Below, piece after piece: positions 16,906-25,441 of a stretch of DNA of 64,000 nt. The stretch spans positions 10,543,501-10,607,500 of the forward strand of contig NZ_CP069338.1 in assembly GCF_016859125.1 (NCBI RefSeq), in the 5' to 3' direction. The notes under the pieces are model-generated. The model saw only the letters and a list, made by a program, of their open reading frames with translations, did not search any database and had not been told where the DNA came from. Source of the stretch: Archangium violaceum. Its GTDB lineage: Bacteria; Myxococcota; Myxococcia; Myxococcales; Myxococcaceae. Every line of letters starts with the position of its first letter. The first letter of the stretch is position 1. Position numbers and translations under genes: made by a program.

Positions 16906-18189
16906 TCAGGCCAGGATGATTCGCGGCGCGTTCAGCGCCTGACGCACCACCGCCATCACCTGCTCGGACATGGCGTCGCCCTCGGTCATCTGCCGCAGGC
17001 ACAGCTCGCCCTTGCCCTCCGTCACCACCTTCTTGAGATCCGTCAGCAGCACCGAGGCCGCCTTCAGCATCTCCTCGTTCTGCGGATTCGGCGGCGCGCC
17101 CTTCCCCGCCTTCTCCTCCATGTACTTCGTGAACCGGCGCACCGCGTCCACCATCTGGTTCGCGTCGAAGCGCTCCAGCAGCGGCTTGATGCGCGTCGTG
17201 TCCAGCTTCAGCAGGTGCAGCGGCGCCCGCGAACGCTCGAACGCCTTGTGGATCGGGCTCACCTCGGAACGCTCGAACGCGCCCAGCAGCCCCTCCTCCG
17301 GCGCCTGCACCGAGTGCGGCACCACGTCCACGAAGAGCTCCAGCGGCGCCGCGCCCTGGTTGAACGCCTCGATCTCCTCGTCGTCCACCGGCGGGAAGCT
17401 CTGCGGCGCGCCGATGAAGAGCAGCGGGAGGATCAGCTGGCCCCAGAACTCGTTCTGCGCCGCCCCCGTGCTCGCCACCGTGCCGAACAGGTGGCCCATC
17501 AGCTCCACGATGCGCGGCGCCAGCTCCACCTGCTCCGCGATCGGCTTGTTCGGATCCATCTGCGGCAGCACCGAGAGCACCTGGCCCTCGAACTGCTGGC
17601 GCACCTCCGCCGGCAGCTGCGTGCGGCCGAGCGCGTCACGCACCTCCCGCATCAGCGCGTCCGGCTTCGAATCGAAGGCCTTCTGCACCTTGGCCGGATC
17701 CATCACCAGGAACTGCATGAAGCCCGGATCGATCAGCCGCTGGTAGTCCATGGGGCTGAGCTTCTGCCCTCCACCCGCGGCGCCAAAGCGCACCTCGCCC
17801 AGCCGGCGGCGGATGCTCGCGGCGATCTCGTCCAGCCTCGCCAGCTTGCCCTGGGCCAGCGCGTTCATCACCTCGTTGAACGGCGAGATCACCATGAGCG
17901 CGTCCGGGAAGCCCACCGAGGCCCCCTCCGGAGACTCCCGGTTGAGGAACCAGAAGGCGTTGTGCTCACCGGCCAGACGCTCGGCGAAGGCACCGGCCAG
18001 ACCCAGCGCCAGCACCTGGTGGTTCGGGTTGTTCACCTGGAAGGCGCCACCGAGCAGCTTCGGGACGGATGCTTCCACCTCCGTCCAGGGGGCCTTGAGA
18101 AGATCCACCGGCTTGCCCTCGACCTGCTGGAGGGCGGCGGCAACCTGAGCCTGGGCGGATTGAACATGCGGAGGGGCGGGATGAGCCAT
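16906..18189 (-). CDS. Hypothetical myxobacterial protein
   Basis: A 427-aa soluble, mostly helical protein with no signal peptide, membrane segment or recognised catalytic motif. It begins MAHPAPPHVQSAQAQVAAAL and contains acidic and amphipathic segments such as ELAPRIVELMGHLFGT, FPPVDDEEIEAFNQGAAP and HLLKLDTTRIKPLLERFDA. I preferred the ATG at 18189, with AGGA upstream, over the longer frame to 18279, because the extra residues look non-domain-like. It is divergent from the protease-like lipoprotein gene, sharing a 107-bp intergenic region. Function unknown. Confidence 0.75.
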   Translation of the reverse strand: MAHPAPPHVQSAQAQVAAALQQVEGKPVDLLKAPWTEVEASVPKLLGGAFQVNNPNHQVLALGLAGAFAERLAGEHNAFWFLNRESPEGASVGFPDALMVISPFNEVMNALAQGKLARLDEIAASIRRRLGEVRFGAAGGGQKLSPMDYQRLIDPGFMQFLVMDPAKVQKAFDSKPDALMREVRDALGRTQLPAEVRQQFEGQVLSVLPQMDPNKPIAEQVELAPRIVELMGHLFGTVASTGAAQNEFWGQLILPLLFIGAPQSFPPVDDEEIEAFNQGAAPLELFVDVVPHSVQAPEEGLLGAFERSEVSPIHKAFERSRAPLHLLKLDTTRIKPLLERFDANQMVDAVRRFTKYMEEKAGKGAPPNPQNEEMLKAASVLLTDLKKVVTEGKGELCLRQMTEGDAMSEQVMAVVRQALNAPRIILA

Positions 18190-18296
18190 TGATGGATCCT
18201 GTTCCGGGTACTCGACCGTGACGAAACGGACGACCCCCTTACCCTGAAAACCAAGTTCATCGCCACGATTTGTGACCACACCTAGGATGGGGGCGT

Positions 18297-21191
18297 ATGC
18301 CGCGCCGCCTCCCCCCCCTCCTGCTGCTCCTGCTCTCCCTCGCCGGGTGCGCCTTCGTCACACCCCGTTTCCCCCAGAACATCCAGGCGGACTTCGCCCG
18401 GGAGGACATGCGCAAGCTCTCCACGCGGACGCTGGAGCTCTACTACCCCGCCCGCCTGCGCCCCTCCGCCCTGCGGATCGCCGCCCGCGTGGAGGACTGC
18501 GTCGAGCGGCTGCGCCTGCTCACGAAGAGCCCCCGGAAGCGCGCCCGCGTGCTCGCCTACCTGACGGGCGCGGACTTCAACAACGCCTACGTGACGCCGG
18601 ACTACTCCAGCATCCCCCAGCAGATGGTGCTGCCGTCGCATATGTCACTGGAGCTCTTCAACCTGCTGGGCTTCGGCCCCGCGGAGCTCGGTGAGGTGGG
18701 CTGCCACGAGGCCGTCCACTACGTGCAGCTCCAGCAGACGGATGGACTCTGGGGCGTGGTGAACACCGTCACCGGGGGCCTCTTCCAGCCCAACTCCCTC
18801 ACCGAGTCCTGGTTCCTCGAGGGACTGGCCACCTACTACGAGGGGCACCTGGGCAAGGCCCGGGGACGGCCGCACAGCCCCGTGTGGCACGGCTTCTTCG
18901 AGGCCGCCAACGCGGCGCTCGGGGGGGACTTCCACGGCGGCTACCTCTCCCCCGAGCACCGGCGGATGGATCCGTTCGGCGGCAACTACCTCACCGGCAG
19001 CTACTTCGTGGCGTGGCTCGCGGAGCGCTACGGCGAGGACAGGCTGTGGCGGTTGGTGGAGGAGCAGGGAGAGACCCTCATTCCCCCTGTGGCGGTGACG
19101 CTGCGCTTCAACAACGTGTTCGGCCGTACCATCGGCCAGCTCTTCGAACAGTTCAGCGAGGAGCTCGCGGCGAAGCAGCAGCGGCGCGAGCGCCCCGGCA
19201 CCCAGCAGGTGCTCGCTCCGAACGTGGGCTACTTCGCCCGGCTCGCGGCCTCGCCCGCCGACGGCGCCATCGCCACCGTGGACGTGGGCCGCGAGTCCGT
19301 CTCCCGCCTCACCGTGCGCGAGCGCGACGGCTCCCTCCGCTTCAGCCGCTCCCTCACCCAGTTCCTCCCCGGGCGCCGGTGGCTCTCCACCCACCCCCTC
19401 AACATGAGCGGCCTGTCCTTCACCGCCGACGGGCGCTTCCTGCTCCTCACGGTCTCGGACATCGACTCCCTGGGCAGCAACGTCTCGCGCGTGTGGCAGG
19501 CGGACGCGCGCACCGGCGAGGTGGTGAAGACCTGGGAAGGCATCGAGGGCATGGGCGGCGGCGTCACCCCGGATGGCCGCGCCTACGTCTTCGTCCACGT
19601 GTCGGGGGACACCTCCAACCTCCACCGGTTGGACCTCGCCACCGGCGAGCGCACGCCGCTCACGCACTTCGAGGGGAGCCAGTCGCTCGGCCCGCCCGCG
19701 GTGTCTCCGGACGGCCGCATCGTCTTCTCCCGGCTGACGGAGCACGGCTGGAACCTGGCGCTGCTCGAGGCCGATGGCACCGTCCGCGCGCTCACCGGGG
19801 ACGAGCACTTCAACTACGCGCCCCGCTGGCTGGACGCGAACCGGATCGTCTTCCTCCGCGAGCACGAGGGCCGATGGCAGGCCCATGTCCTCGACCTGGC
19901 CAGCGGCGAGCTCTCGCGCATCACCGACGCCCCGCACCTCGTCATGGACGTGGCCCCGCTCGGTGACTCGGACGTGGTCTTCCTCAACCGCGACGGCTTC
20001 GACTTCTCCCTGGATCGCGCCCCCCTCACCCCCGTGGCCGCTCCCGAGGCCGTCGCCGCCACCTCGAAGGCCTCCGCGCCGTACCAGGGGCACGAGCTGG
20101 ACATCCTCTCCGACGTGCCGTACTCGCCGCTGGAGGGCCTCTTCCTCCCGGAGCTGCGCGCCCCGTACGTCTACGCGCTGCCGGACGTGGACGACACCAA
20201 CAGGTTCATCGGCTACGCCGGAGTGGCCCTGGCGGGACAGGATCGGCTGGGCTTCCACCAGTACGCGCTGCTCGTGGAGGCCAACACGAGGCTGCGCCAG
20301 CCCAACGTCTCCTTCAGCTACGGCACCTCGCTGACCACGCCCTGGTACACGTCGCTGTCCGCGGTGCGCATCGCGCAGGCGGACCGGAGGGACCTGCAGG
20401 CCGCGCTGTCCACGTCCCGCGTCTTCTGGACCACGCCCGTGAGCTTCAACCTGCTCGCGCTGCGCCGCGACTGGTACGCCACCTCCAGACACCCCAACGT
20501 GCACACCTCGCTCATCGGACCGGAGGCCGCCATCTCCTACCTCGCGAGCGAGGGCACCTCCTACGGTGGCACGCAGCGCGGCCTGGGCCTCTCACTGGGC
20601 GCCGGGGTGTACCCGCTCGCCTTCGACGACGCCGAGCCCTTCGCGGACGTGCGCGCCGAAGCCACCGCGTACCTGCCGGGACTGCCCCTGCTGAAGCGCG
20701 ACAACCTCCAGCTCACCGCCACCGCCCGCTACCTGCCGAACGCTCCCGAGGGGCTCCTCCAGGTGGGCGGCATCCCCTTCGGCTCTCCCCTCGTCCTGCG
20801 CCGCGAGGGCCCCGAGGACACGCGCACCCTCCCGCTCCGCCTCCAGCCGGGCACCTCCTTCTCCGAGTCCCTGCGCGGCTACGAGGACTTCGCCCTCAGC
20901 GCGCGCAACGTCCTCATCGCTTCCGCGCGTTACCGCTACCGCATCATCTTCGACTACGGCTGGACGTCCTTCCTCTGGCTGGGGCCCTCCTTCTTCATCA
21001 GCCAGTTGGAGCTGGAGGCCTTCGGTTCCTGGGCGCGCACGGACCTGAGGGACAACCACCGGGCCGCGGGAGGCGCCGTCTTCCTCCACACCACCTTCGG
21101 ACAAGCGGCCGGTGTCTCCTTCTTCTACCAGTACGCCCGGCGCTTCGATGATGGGCTCGGGGACCTACACCTGCTGGGGTTCTCCCTCTAG
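18297..21191 (+). CDS. Lipoprotein with HExxH peptidase, beta-propeller and beta-barrel parts
   Basis: A 964-aa exported protein. The signal PPLLLLLLSLAGC marks a lipoprotein. Residues about 50-310 look like a Peptidase_MA-type gluzincin: HEAVH at 137-141 and SWFLEGLATYYEGH with the likely third ligand Glu175. Residues about 315-600 hold propeller blades of the TolB/PD40 type (MSGLSFTADGRFLLLTVSD, PPAVSPDGRIVFSR). The last 330 residues alternate as amphipathic strands and end LLGFSL, as in an outer-membrane barrel. Similar three-part proteins are known in myxobacteria and Bacteroidetes, but the substrate is unknown. Monocistronic; 230 bp without a gene follow. Confidence 0.85.
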   Translation: MPRRLPPLLLLLLSLAGCAFVTPRFPQNIQADFAREDMRKLSTRTLELYYPARLRPSALRIAARVEDCVERLRLLTKSPRKRARVLAYLTGADFNNAYVTPDYSSIPQQMVLPSHMSLELFNLLGFGPAELGEVGCHEAVHYVQLQQTDGLWGVVNTVTGGLFQPNSLTESWFLEGLATYYEGHLGKARGRPHSPVWHGFFEAANAALGGDFHGGYLSPEHRRMDPFGGNYLTGSYFVAWLAERYGEDRLWRLVEEQGETLIPPVAVTLRFNNVFGRTIGQLFEQFSEELAAKQQRRERPGTQQVLAPNVGYFARLAASPADGAIATVDVGRESVSRLTVRERDGSLRFSRSLTQFLPGRRWLSTHPLNMSGLSFTADGRFLLLTVSDIDSLGSNVSRVWQADARTGEVVKTWEGIEGMGGGVTPDGRAYVFVHVSGDTSNLHRLDLATGERTPLTHFEGSQSLGPPAVSPDGRIVFSRLTEHGWNLALLEADGTVRALTGDEHFNYAPRWLDANRIVFLREHEGRWQAHVLDLASGELSRITDAPHLVMDVAPLGDSDVVFLNRDGFDFSLDRAPLTPVAAPEAVAATSKASAPYQGHELDILSDVPYSPLEGLFLPELRAPYVYALPDVDDTNRFIGYAGVALAGQDRLGFHQYALLVEANTRLRQPNVSFSYGTSLTTPWYTSLSAVRIAQADRRDLQAALSTSRVFWTTPVSFNLLALRRDWYATSRHPNVHTSLIGPEAAISYLASEGTSYGGTQRGLGLSLGAGVYPLAFDDAEPFADVRAEATAYLPGLPLLKRDNLQLTATARYLPNAPEGLLQVGGIPFGSPLVLRREGPEDTRTLPLRLQPGTSFSESLRGYEDFALSARNVLIASARYRYRIIFDYGWTSFLWLGPSFFISQLELEAFGSWARTDLRDNHRAAGGAVFLHTTFGQAAGVSFFYQYARRFDDGLGDLHLLGFSL

Positions 21192-21421
21192 GTATCCCTG
21201 GAAGCGAGACCCTCGGGGGCACCCATCCATCCACCAGTCAACGAGTCGGGCCTTTCCGTGAATGCGGCGAAGGTTTGATCGCGCCTGTTCCCTTGCGCCC
21301 AGCGCCGGACGACAGCAGTTTGCCGCACCCTCTGAGAAGACGCGCGAGGCGTGGGTGACATCCACCCCTCCCCTTGGGGCCGGGCGCGCATGGAGGGCGA
21401 CTGTCACCGGAGGTCACGCGG

Positions 21422-22630
21422 ATGAGAACGAGTGCCAACCCCGCTCCCGAGTCCGTGCTGGTCGTGGATGACGAACCGTCCCTGCGCGCCATCATGTCCT
21501 TCATCGTGCAGCGCACCGGGGCCATCCCCGTGCAGGCACCGGACGCGGCCACCGCGCGCCAGCTCGCCGCGAAGCACTCCTTCGCCTGCGCGCTCATCGA
21601 CAAGAACCTGCCGGGCGAGAACGGCCTGGACTTCCTCAAGTGGCTGCGCTCGGTGCAGCCCGGATGCAACGCCCTCATCGTCACGGCCTACGGCAACGTG
21701 GACAGCGCCGTGGAGGCCCTGCGCCTGGGCGCCTTCGACTACCTGCTCAAGCCCTTCGAGGTGGACGCGCTCGCGCACCGGATCAAACTGGCCCTGGAGC
21801 AGTACCGCATGCGGCAGGAGCGCGAGCGCATGCAGGCCATGCTCATCCAGGCGGATCGGCTGGCCTCGCTCGGGCTGCTCGCCGCCGGCGTGGTGCACGA
21901 GGTGAACACGCCCCTGGCCTACATCCTCTCCAACCTGGACTGGCTCGACGAGGAGCTGCCGGCCCTGCGCAAGGGGCTCGAGCGCCAGGGCCCGGAGCAG
22001 CGCGCGCTCGCCGAGCGTCTGGAGACGGTGGAGTCCACCCTGCGTGACATCCGCGAGGGCGCCGAGCGCGTACGCCACATCGCCCGCGACGTGAAGGCCT
22101 TCGCGAGGGATCCGGGTGACGCGAGCATGCTGGTGGATCTGCGCGAGGTGCTCGAGGCGGCCCTGAAGATGGCGCTGGTGCACATCCGCTACCGGGCCCG
22201 TGTGGTGCGCGACTACCAGGAGGTGCCGATGGTGATGGCCAACGAGCCCCGCCTGGCGCAGGTCTTCCTCAACCTGGTGGTCAACGCGGCCCAGGCCATC
22301 CCCGAGGATGGGGCCGAGCATGAGATCCGCGTCCGGCTGTGGACGGGCCCCAACGGCGAGGCCTGCGCCGAGGTGGGCGACACCGGCCTGGGCATCCCTC
22401 CGGAGAACATGGCGAACCTCTTCGAGCCCTTCTTCACCACCAAGAGCGAGGGAGAGGGCACGGGGCTGGGCCTCTTCATCTGCAAGTCCATCCTCGAGTC
22501 CTTCGGCGGCACCATCACCGTGGACAGCCGTCCGGGCGAGGGCACCACGTTCCGTCTCACCCTGCCCCCGCACGCGAGCGCCTCCCGCGCCGTCAGTCCC
22601 CTGGAGCCGGTGAGCGCCGCCGTCTCGTGA
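21422..22630 (+). CDS. Receiver-histidine kinase hybrid
   Basis: A 402-aa soluble protein with a response-regulator receiver first (VLVVDDEPSLRA, phospho-acceptor Asp60 in IDKNLPGENG, Lys in YLLKPFE). A histidine kinase core follows: H-box AAGVVHEVNTPLAY with His159, N-box LNLVVNAAQAI, G1 DTGLGI, F-box FEPFFTT, G2 GTGLGLFI. The receiver precedes the kinase and there is no sensor or membrane segment, so it probably works downstream of another kinase. The ATG at 21422 has GGAGG at good distance. It converges with the TIG-domain lipoprotein gene with a 6-nt gap. No cognate partner is adjacent. Confidence 0.92.
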   Translation: MRTSANPAPESVLVVDDEPSLRAIMSFIVQRTGAIPVQAPDAATARQLAAKHSFACALIDKNLPGENGLDFLKWLRSVQPGCNALIVTAYGNVDSAVEALRLGAFDYLLKPFEVDALAHRIKLALEQYRMRQERERMQAMLIQADRLASLGLLAAGVVHEVNTPLAYILSNLDWLDEELPALRKGLERQGPEQRALAERLETVESTLRDIREGAERVRHIARDVKAFARDPGDASMLVDLREVLEAALKMALVHIRYRARVVRDYQEVPMVMANEPRLAQVFLNLVVNAAQAIPEDGAEHEIRVRLWTGPNGEACAEVGDTGLGIPPENMANLFEPFFTTKSEGEGTGLGLFICKSILESFGGTITVDSRPGEGTTFRLTLPPHASASRAVSPLEPVSAAVS

Positions 22631-22636
22631 GGCGGC

Positions 22637-25441
22637 TCAATCCTGCAAACGGAAGAGCCCCGCCGGCCCGGTGCCATCGCCGGCGGTGAGGTAGACGGAG
22701 CCGGTGCCGCCGATCGTCCTGCCGTCGAAGACGCGCGTGGCGCCCACGCCCAGCCCGTTGCCACCCAGGCCCTCGCATCCGGCGGGGTATTGCGCGGCGG
22801 AGCAGTCGCCCATCCCCTTGAAGTCGTCGCGGTTGAGGGGGGCGGCCGTCACGGCGCGCAGCAGCACCACGCCCCGCTCGCCGTTGTCGAAGCCCACGTA
22901 GAGGGCCTTCGTGGTGGCCACCAGGAGCGAGAGGGAGACGTTGCCCGGATCATTGAACTGGGTGAGCAGCGTGTCCCCCGTGGAGTTGGGAGCCACGAGG
23001 GACCAGTCACCCGGATCGCAATCGGTGAGGGAGCCCGTCCGCTCCGGGCCGCACACGAAGAGCTGCGCCCCTTTCACCCCCGCTGGACTCGAGATGTTGC
23101 GCGCGAGGTAGAGCCGCCCCTGGAACACGGCCAGCTGAGGCACGGCCCTGTCCGCCGGCTCGAGGTCCGCCGTCTTGGTGGTCGTCCTGCCGGTCCGAGA
23201 GGTCCACGCCAGGAGCGAGGGCGTGCAGGAGGCCCAGTCCCCCGGAGCCGAGCCGTAGGAGCGCGGCATGGGCGTCGTCGAGCGCATGCACCCACCGTTG
23301 TTCGCCAGGTAGAGGCGATCATTGAACCCGGTCAGGGTGTCGATCATCTGCATGAGGGCGCCGTTCCTCGGCGTGCCGCCCTGGCCGACGCCCGGCATCT
23401 TCTCGGCCCTCAGGTCCTCCGCGTCCATGTTCCGGGAAGGCGCGTAACCGGGATCCACCCTGGGCAGGTTCTTGATGACGAGCAGGTAGGGCCGGCTGCC
23501 GCCCGTGTCCGGGAAACCGAGGTAGAGGCGGTCCTTGAAGAAGTAGGCCGCGGAGAAACCCCGCGTCTGCGCTCCGAGCAGGGCCGAGAGATCCAGATAG
23601 CGCAGGAACATCGTGCCGAGATCGTCGGTGTCCTGGCCCAGGTAGACGTAGTCCAGGTCTCCCCCGCTCCTGGCACCTCCAATGCCCAGCCACTCCCGCG
23701 TCCCCACCCGGCCGGAGAAGAAGAAGCCGCGGCCATTCTCGTTGTCCGGACCACACGCGGGCGTGTTGATCCAACAGCCCGTCACACCGATGGAGCGATA
23801 GGGCGCCGCGGAGACGTTCTGGCTGGAATTGCCCGTCGTGTCCTTGTGCAGGAAGAAGCTGAAGCCGCGGGCCCCGAGCCCGTCCAGGTCCACGCTCACG
23901 CCCCTCGTTCCCGAGCGGTTGGGGCCCAGGTAGAGGCGGCCGCCGTACTCGAGCACCTGGGCGAAGGGAGAGCCATCCCCAAGGGGATCGTCGAGCAGTG
24001 GCTCCACCTCCCAGACGGAGACTTCGTCCGAGGAGACCTCTCCGGAGGACACGGACGCACCCGAGCTCGCGTCGATTCCACCCGCGGCTCCCGTGAAGAA
24101 CACCTTGCCCTGCCGGGCGCCGCGGTAGCGCCAGGTGAAGGTGGTGCTGGCTCCACCCGCGAGATCCATCGGCAGGGAGTCCTCCGCCTGGACGGGCACC
24201 ACCACCACGCCGCTGCTCGCCGCCGGAGGGACGGGCCGCACGTCCAGGACCGTGGAGCTCCCGGTGTTGGTCACCTTCAGGCTCACCGTGAACTCGCGCC
24301 CCATCCAGACCCGGCCGGGCGCCGAGAGTGAACCGGAGAGCGAGGGGTACCGCTGCACGATCAGCGCGGAAGAGGAGACACGCGGGGCGGACACCAGGGT
24401 TCCATCCGTCTCGTCCTTCCCACTGGCCGCCGCGCTGAAGAAGCACGAGCCCTCGCCCGTCGCTCTGAGACGCGCGCTGAACACCACGCGCCCCTTGCCG
24501 GGAATGTCCTTCACGCGCTCCGACTCCGGCCAGGACACGAGCGACACAATCTCATCTCCCTCGAGTCGCGCGTCCTGGACTTCCACCTGGAGCACTGGAG
24601 TGTCCCCCGGGTTGGACACCTCCAGTTCGACGTCGAACTCCTGCCCCACGTCGACGGGTTGAGTAAACGGGAGGAACCTCGCCGTCAGGACCGCGCGCTC
24701 CCGTATCTGGATCGGCACAGGCTCCACGGCGGGAGCCCGGAGCTCCACGCCCACCGTGGACTCGACGCCCCGGACCTCCAACGTGAGGAGCAGGTCTCCC
24801 GGCGCGTCGGCACCGAGCTCCCATGAAAAGGTAGAGCTCCCGCCCGGGTCGATGTTGGTGGGCTCGGGCGCCGTGATGACCTTTACCTGCCCCTCGCCCA
24901 CGAAGCGCAGCACCGGAAGGACCGCGTTCGCCGCCGTGCCGCCCGTGTTCTTCACCTCCAACAGCAGCGGGATCCGCTCCCCCACCAAGAACTTCGTCGG
25001 CTGCAACCTGACCCGCGCGTCCAGCCGCGCGAGCATCCGGTCCGAGGAGAAGTACGCGTCTGGCATCTCCACGCGCCGCCCCAGGGGCCCCACCACCACC
25101 AGTGGGTGCATGCCGAGCGGGAATCCCTGGGGAACGCGCGCGCTCAGCGTGTGCTCATCCAGCCGGGTGACGTCCTCCAGGGCCACCCCGCCGAGGAAGG
25201 CCTCGAAGCGCGCGTCCACCGTCACCGGCTCCTCGCCGCCGATGTGCTGGGTGGGAACCTCCAGGAAGTTGTCGCCCTCGATGAACACGGACACCGGCTC
25301 CGTGTTCATCCCCCAGGACGGCTCCACGTGCAGGGGACGCGGATCGAGCTCGGCCCCCGGTTCCCGGGAACACGCGGCCGCGAAGGCGCAGAGCCAGAAC
25401 ACCGCGAGCCACCGAGGACGGCCAGGATCAGAAGAGCGCAA
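22637..25441 (-). CDS. Large lipoprotein with TIG and CARDB-like domains
   Basis: About 934 aa. The signal RWLAVFWLCAFAAAC predicts a lipoprotein. Near residues 35-140 lies an IPT/TIG domain (HVEPSWGMNTEPVSVFIEGD ... LSARVPQGFPLGMHPLVVV). Two or three CARDB-like Ig domains follow (IPLLLEVKNTGGTAANAVL; FDVELEVSNPGDTPVLQVEV; FTVSLKVTNTGSSTVLDVRP). The C-terminal half is a Gly/Asn-rich propeller-like region with repeated RLYLG or RLYLA strands. The start is uncertain: the TTG at 25441 gives a basic n-region and a 14-nt overlap with the gene before it. The architecture resembles myxobacterial proteins annotated as gliding protein AgmC, but I cannot confirm that. Last gene of the kinase-FecR operon. 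Confidence 0.72.
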   Translation of the reverse strand: MRSSDPGRPRWLAVFWLCAFAAACSREPGAELDPRPLHVEPSWGMNTEPVSVFIEGDNFLEVPTQHIGGEEPVTVDARFEAFLGGVALEDVTRLDEHTLSARVPQGFPLGMHPLVVVGPLGRRVEMPDAYFSSDRMLARLDARVRLQPTKFLVGERIPLLLEVKNTGGTAANAVLPVLRFVGEGQVKVITAPEPTNIDPGGSSTFSWELGADAPGDLLLTLEVRGVESTVGVELRAPAVEPVPIQIRERAVLTARFLPFTQPVDVGQEFDVELEVSNPGDTPVLQVEVQDARLEGDEIVSLVSWPESERVKDIPGKGRVVFSARLRATGEGSCFFSAAASGKDETDGTLVSAPRVSSSALIVQRYPSLSGSLSAPGRVWMGREFTVSLKVTNTGSSTVLDVRPVPPAASSGVVVVPVQAEDSLPMDLAGGASTTFTWRYRGARQGKVFFTGAAGGIDASSGASVSSGEVSSDEVSVWEVEPLLDDPLGDGSPFAQVLEYGGRLYLGPNRSGTRGVSVDLDGLGARGFSFFLHKDTTGNSSQNVSAAPYRSIGVTGCWINTPACGPDNENGRGFFFSGRVGTREWLGIGGARSGGDLDYVYLGQDTDDLGTMFLRYLDLSALLGAQTRGFSAAYFFKDRLYLGFPDTGGSRPYLLVIKNLPRVDPGYAPSRNMDAEDLRAEKMPGVGQGGTPRNGALMQMIDTLTGFNDRLYLANNGGCMRSTTPMPRSYGSAPGDWASCTPSLLAWTSRTGRTTTKTADLEPADRAVPQLAVFQGRLYLARNISSPAGVKGAQLFVCGPERTGSLTDCDPGDWSLVAPNSTGDTLLTQFNDPGNVSLSLLVATTKALYVGFDNGERGVVLLRAVTAAPLNRDDFKGMGDCSAAQYPAGCEGLGGNGLGVGATRVFDGRTIGGTGSVYLTAGDGTGPAGLFRLQD

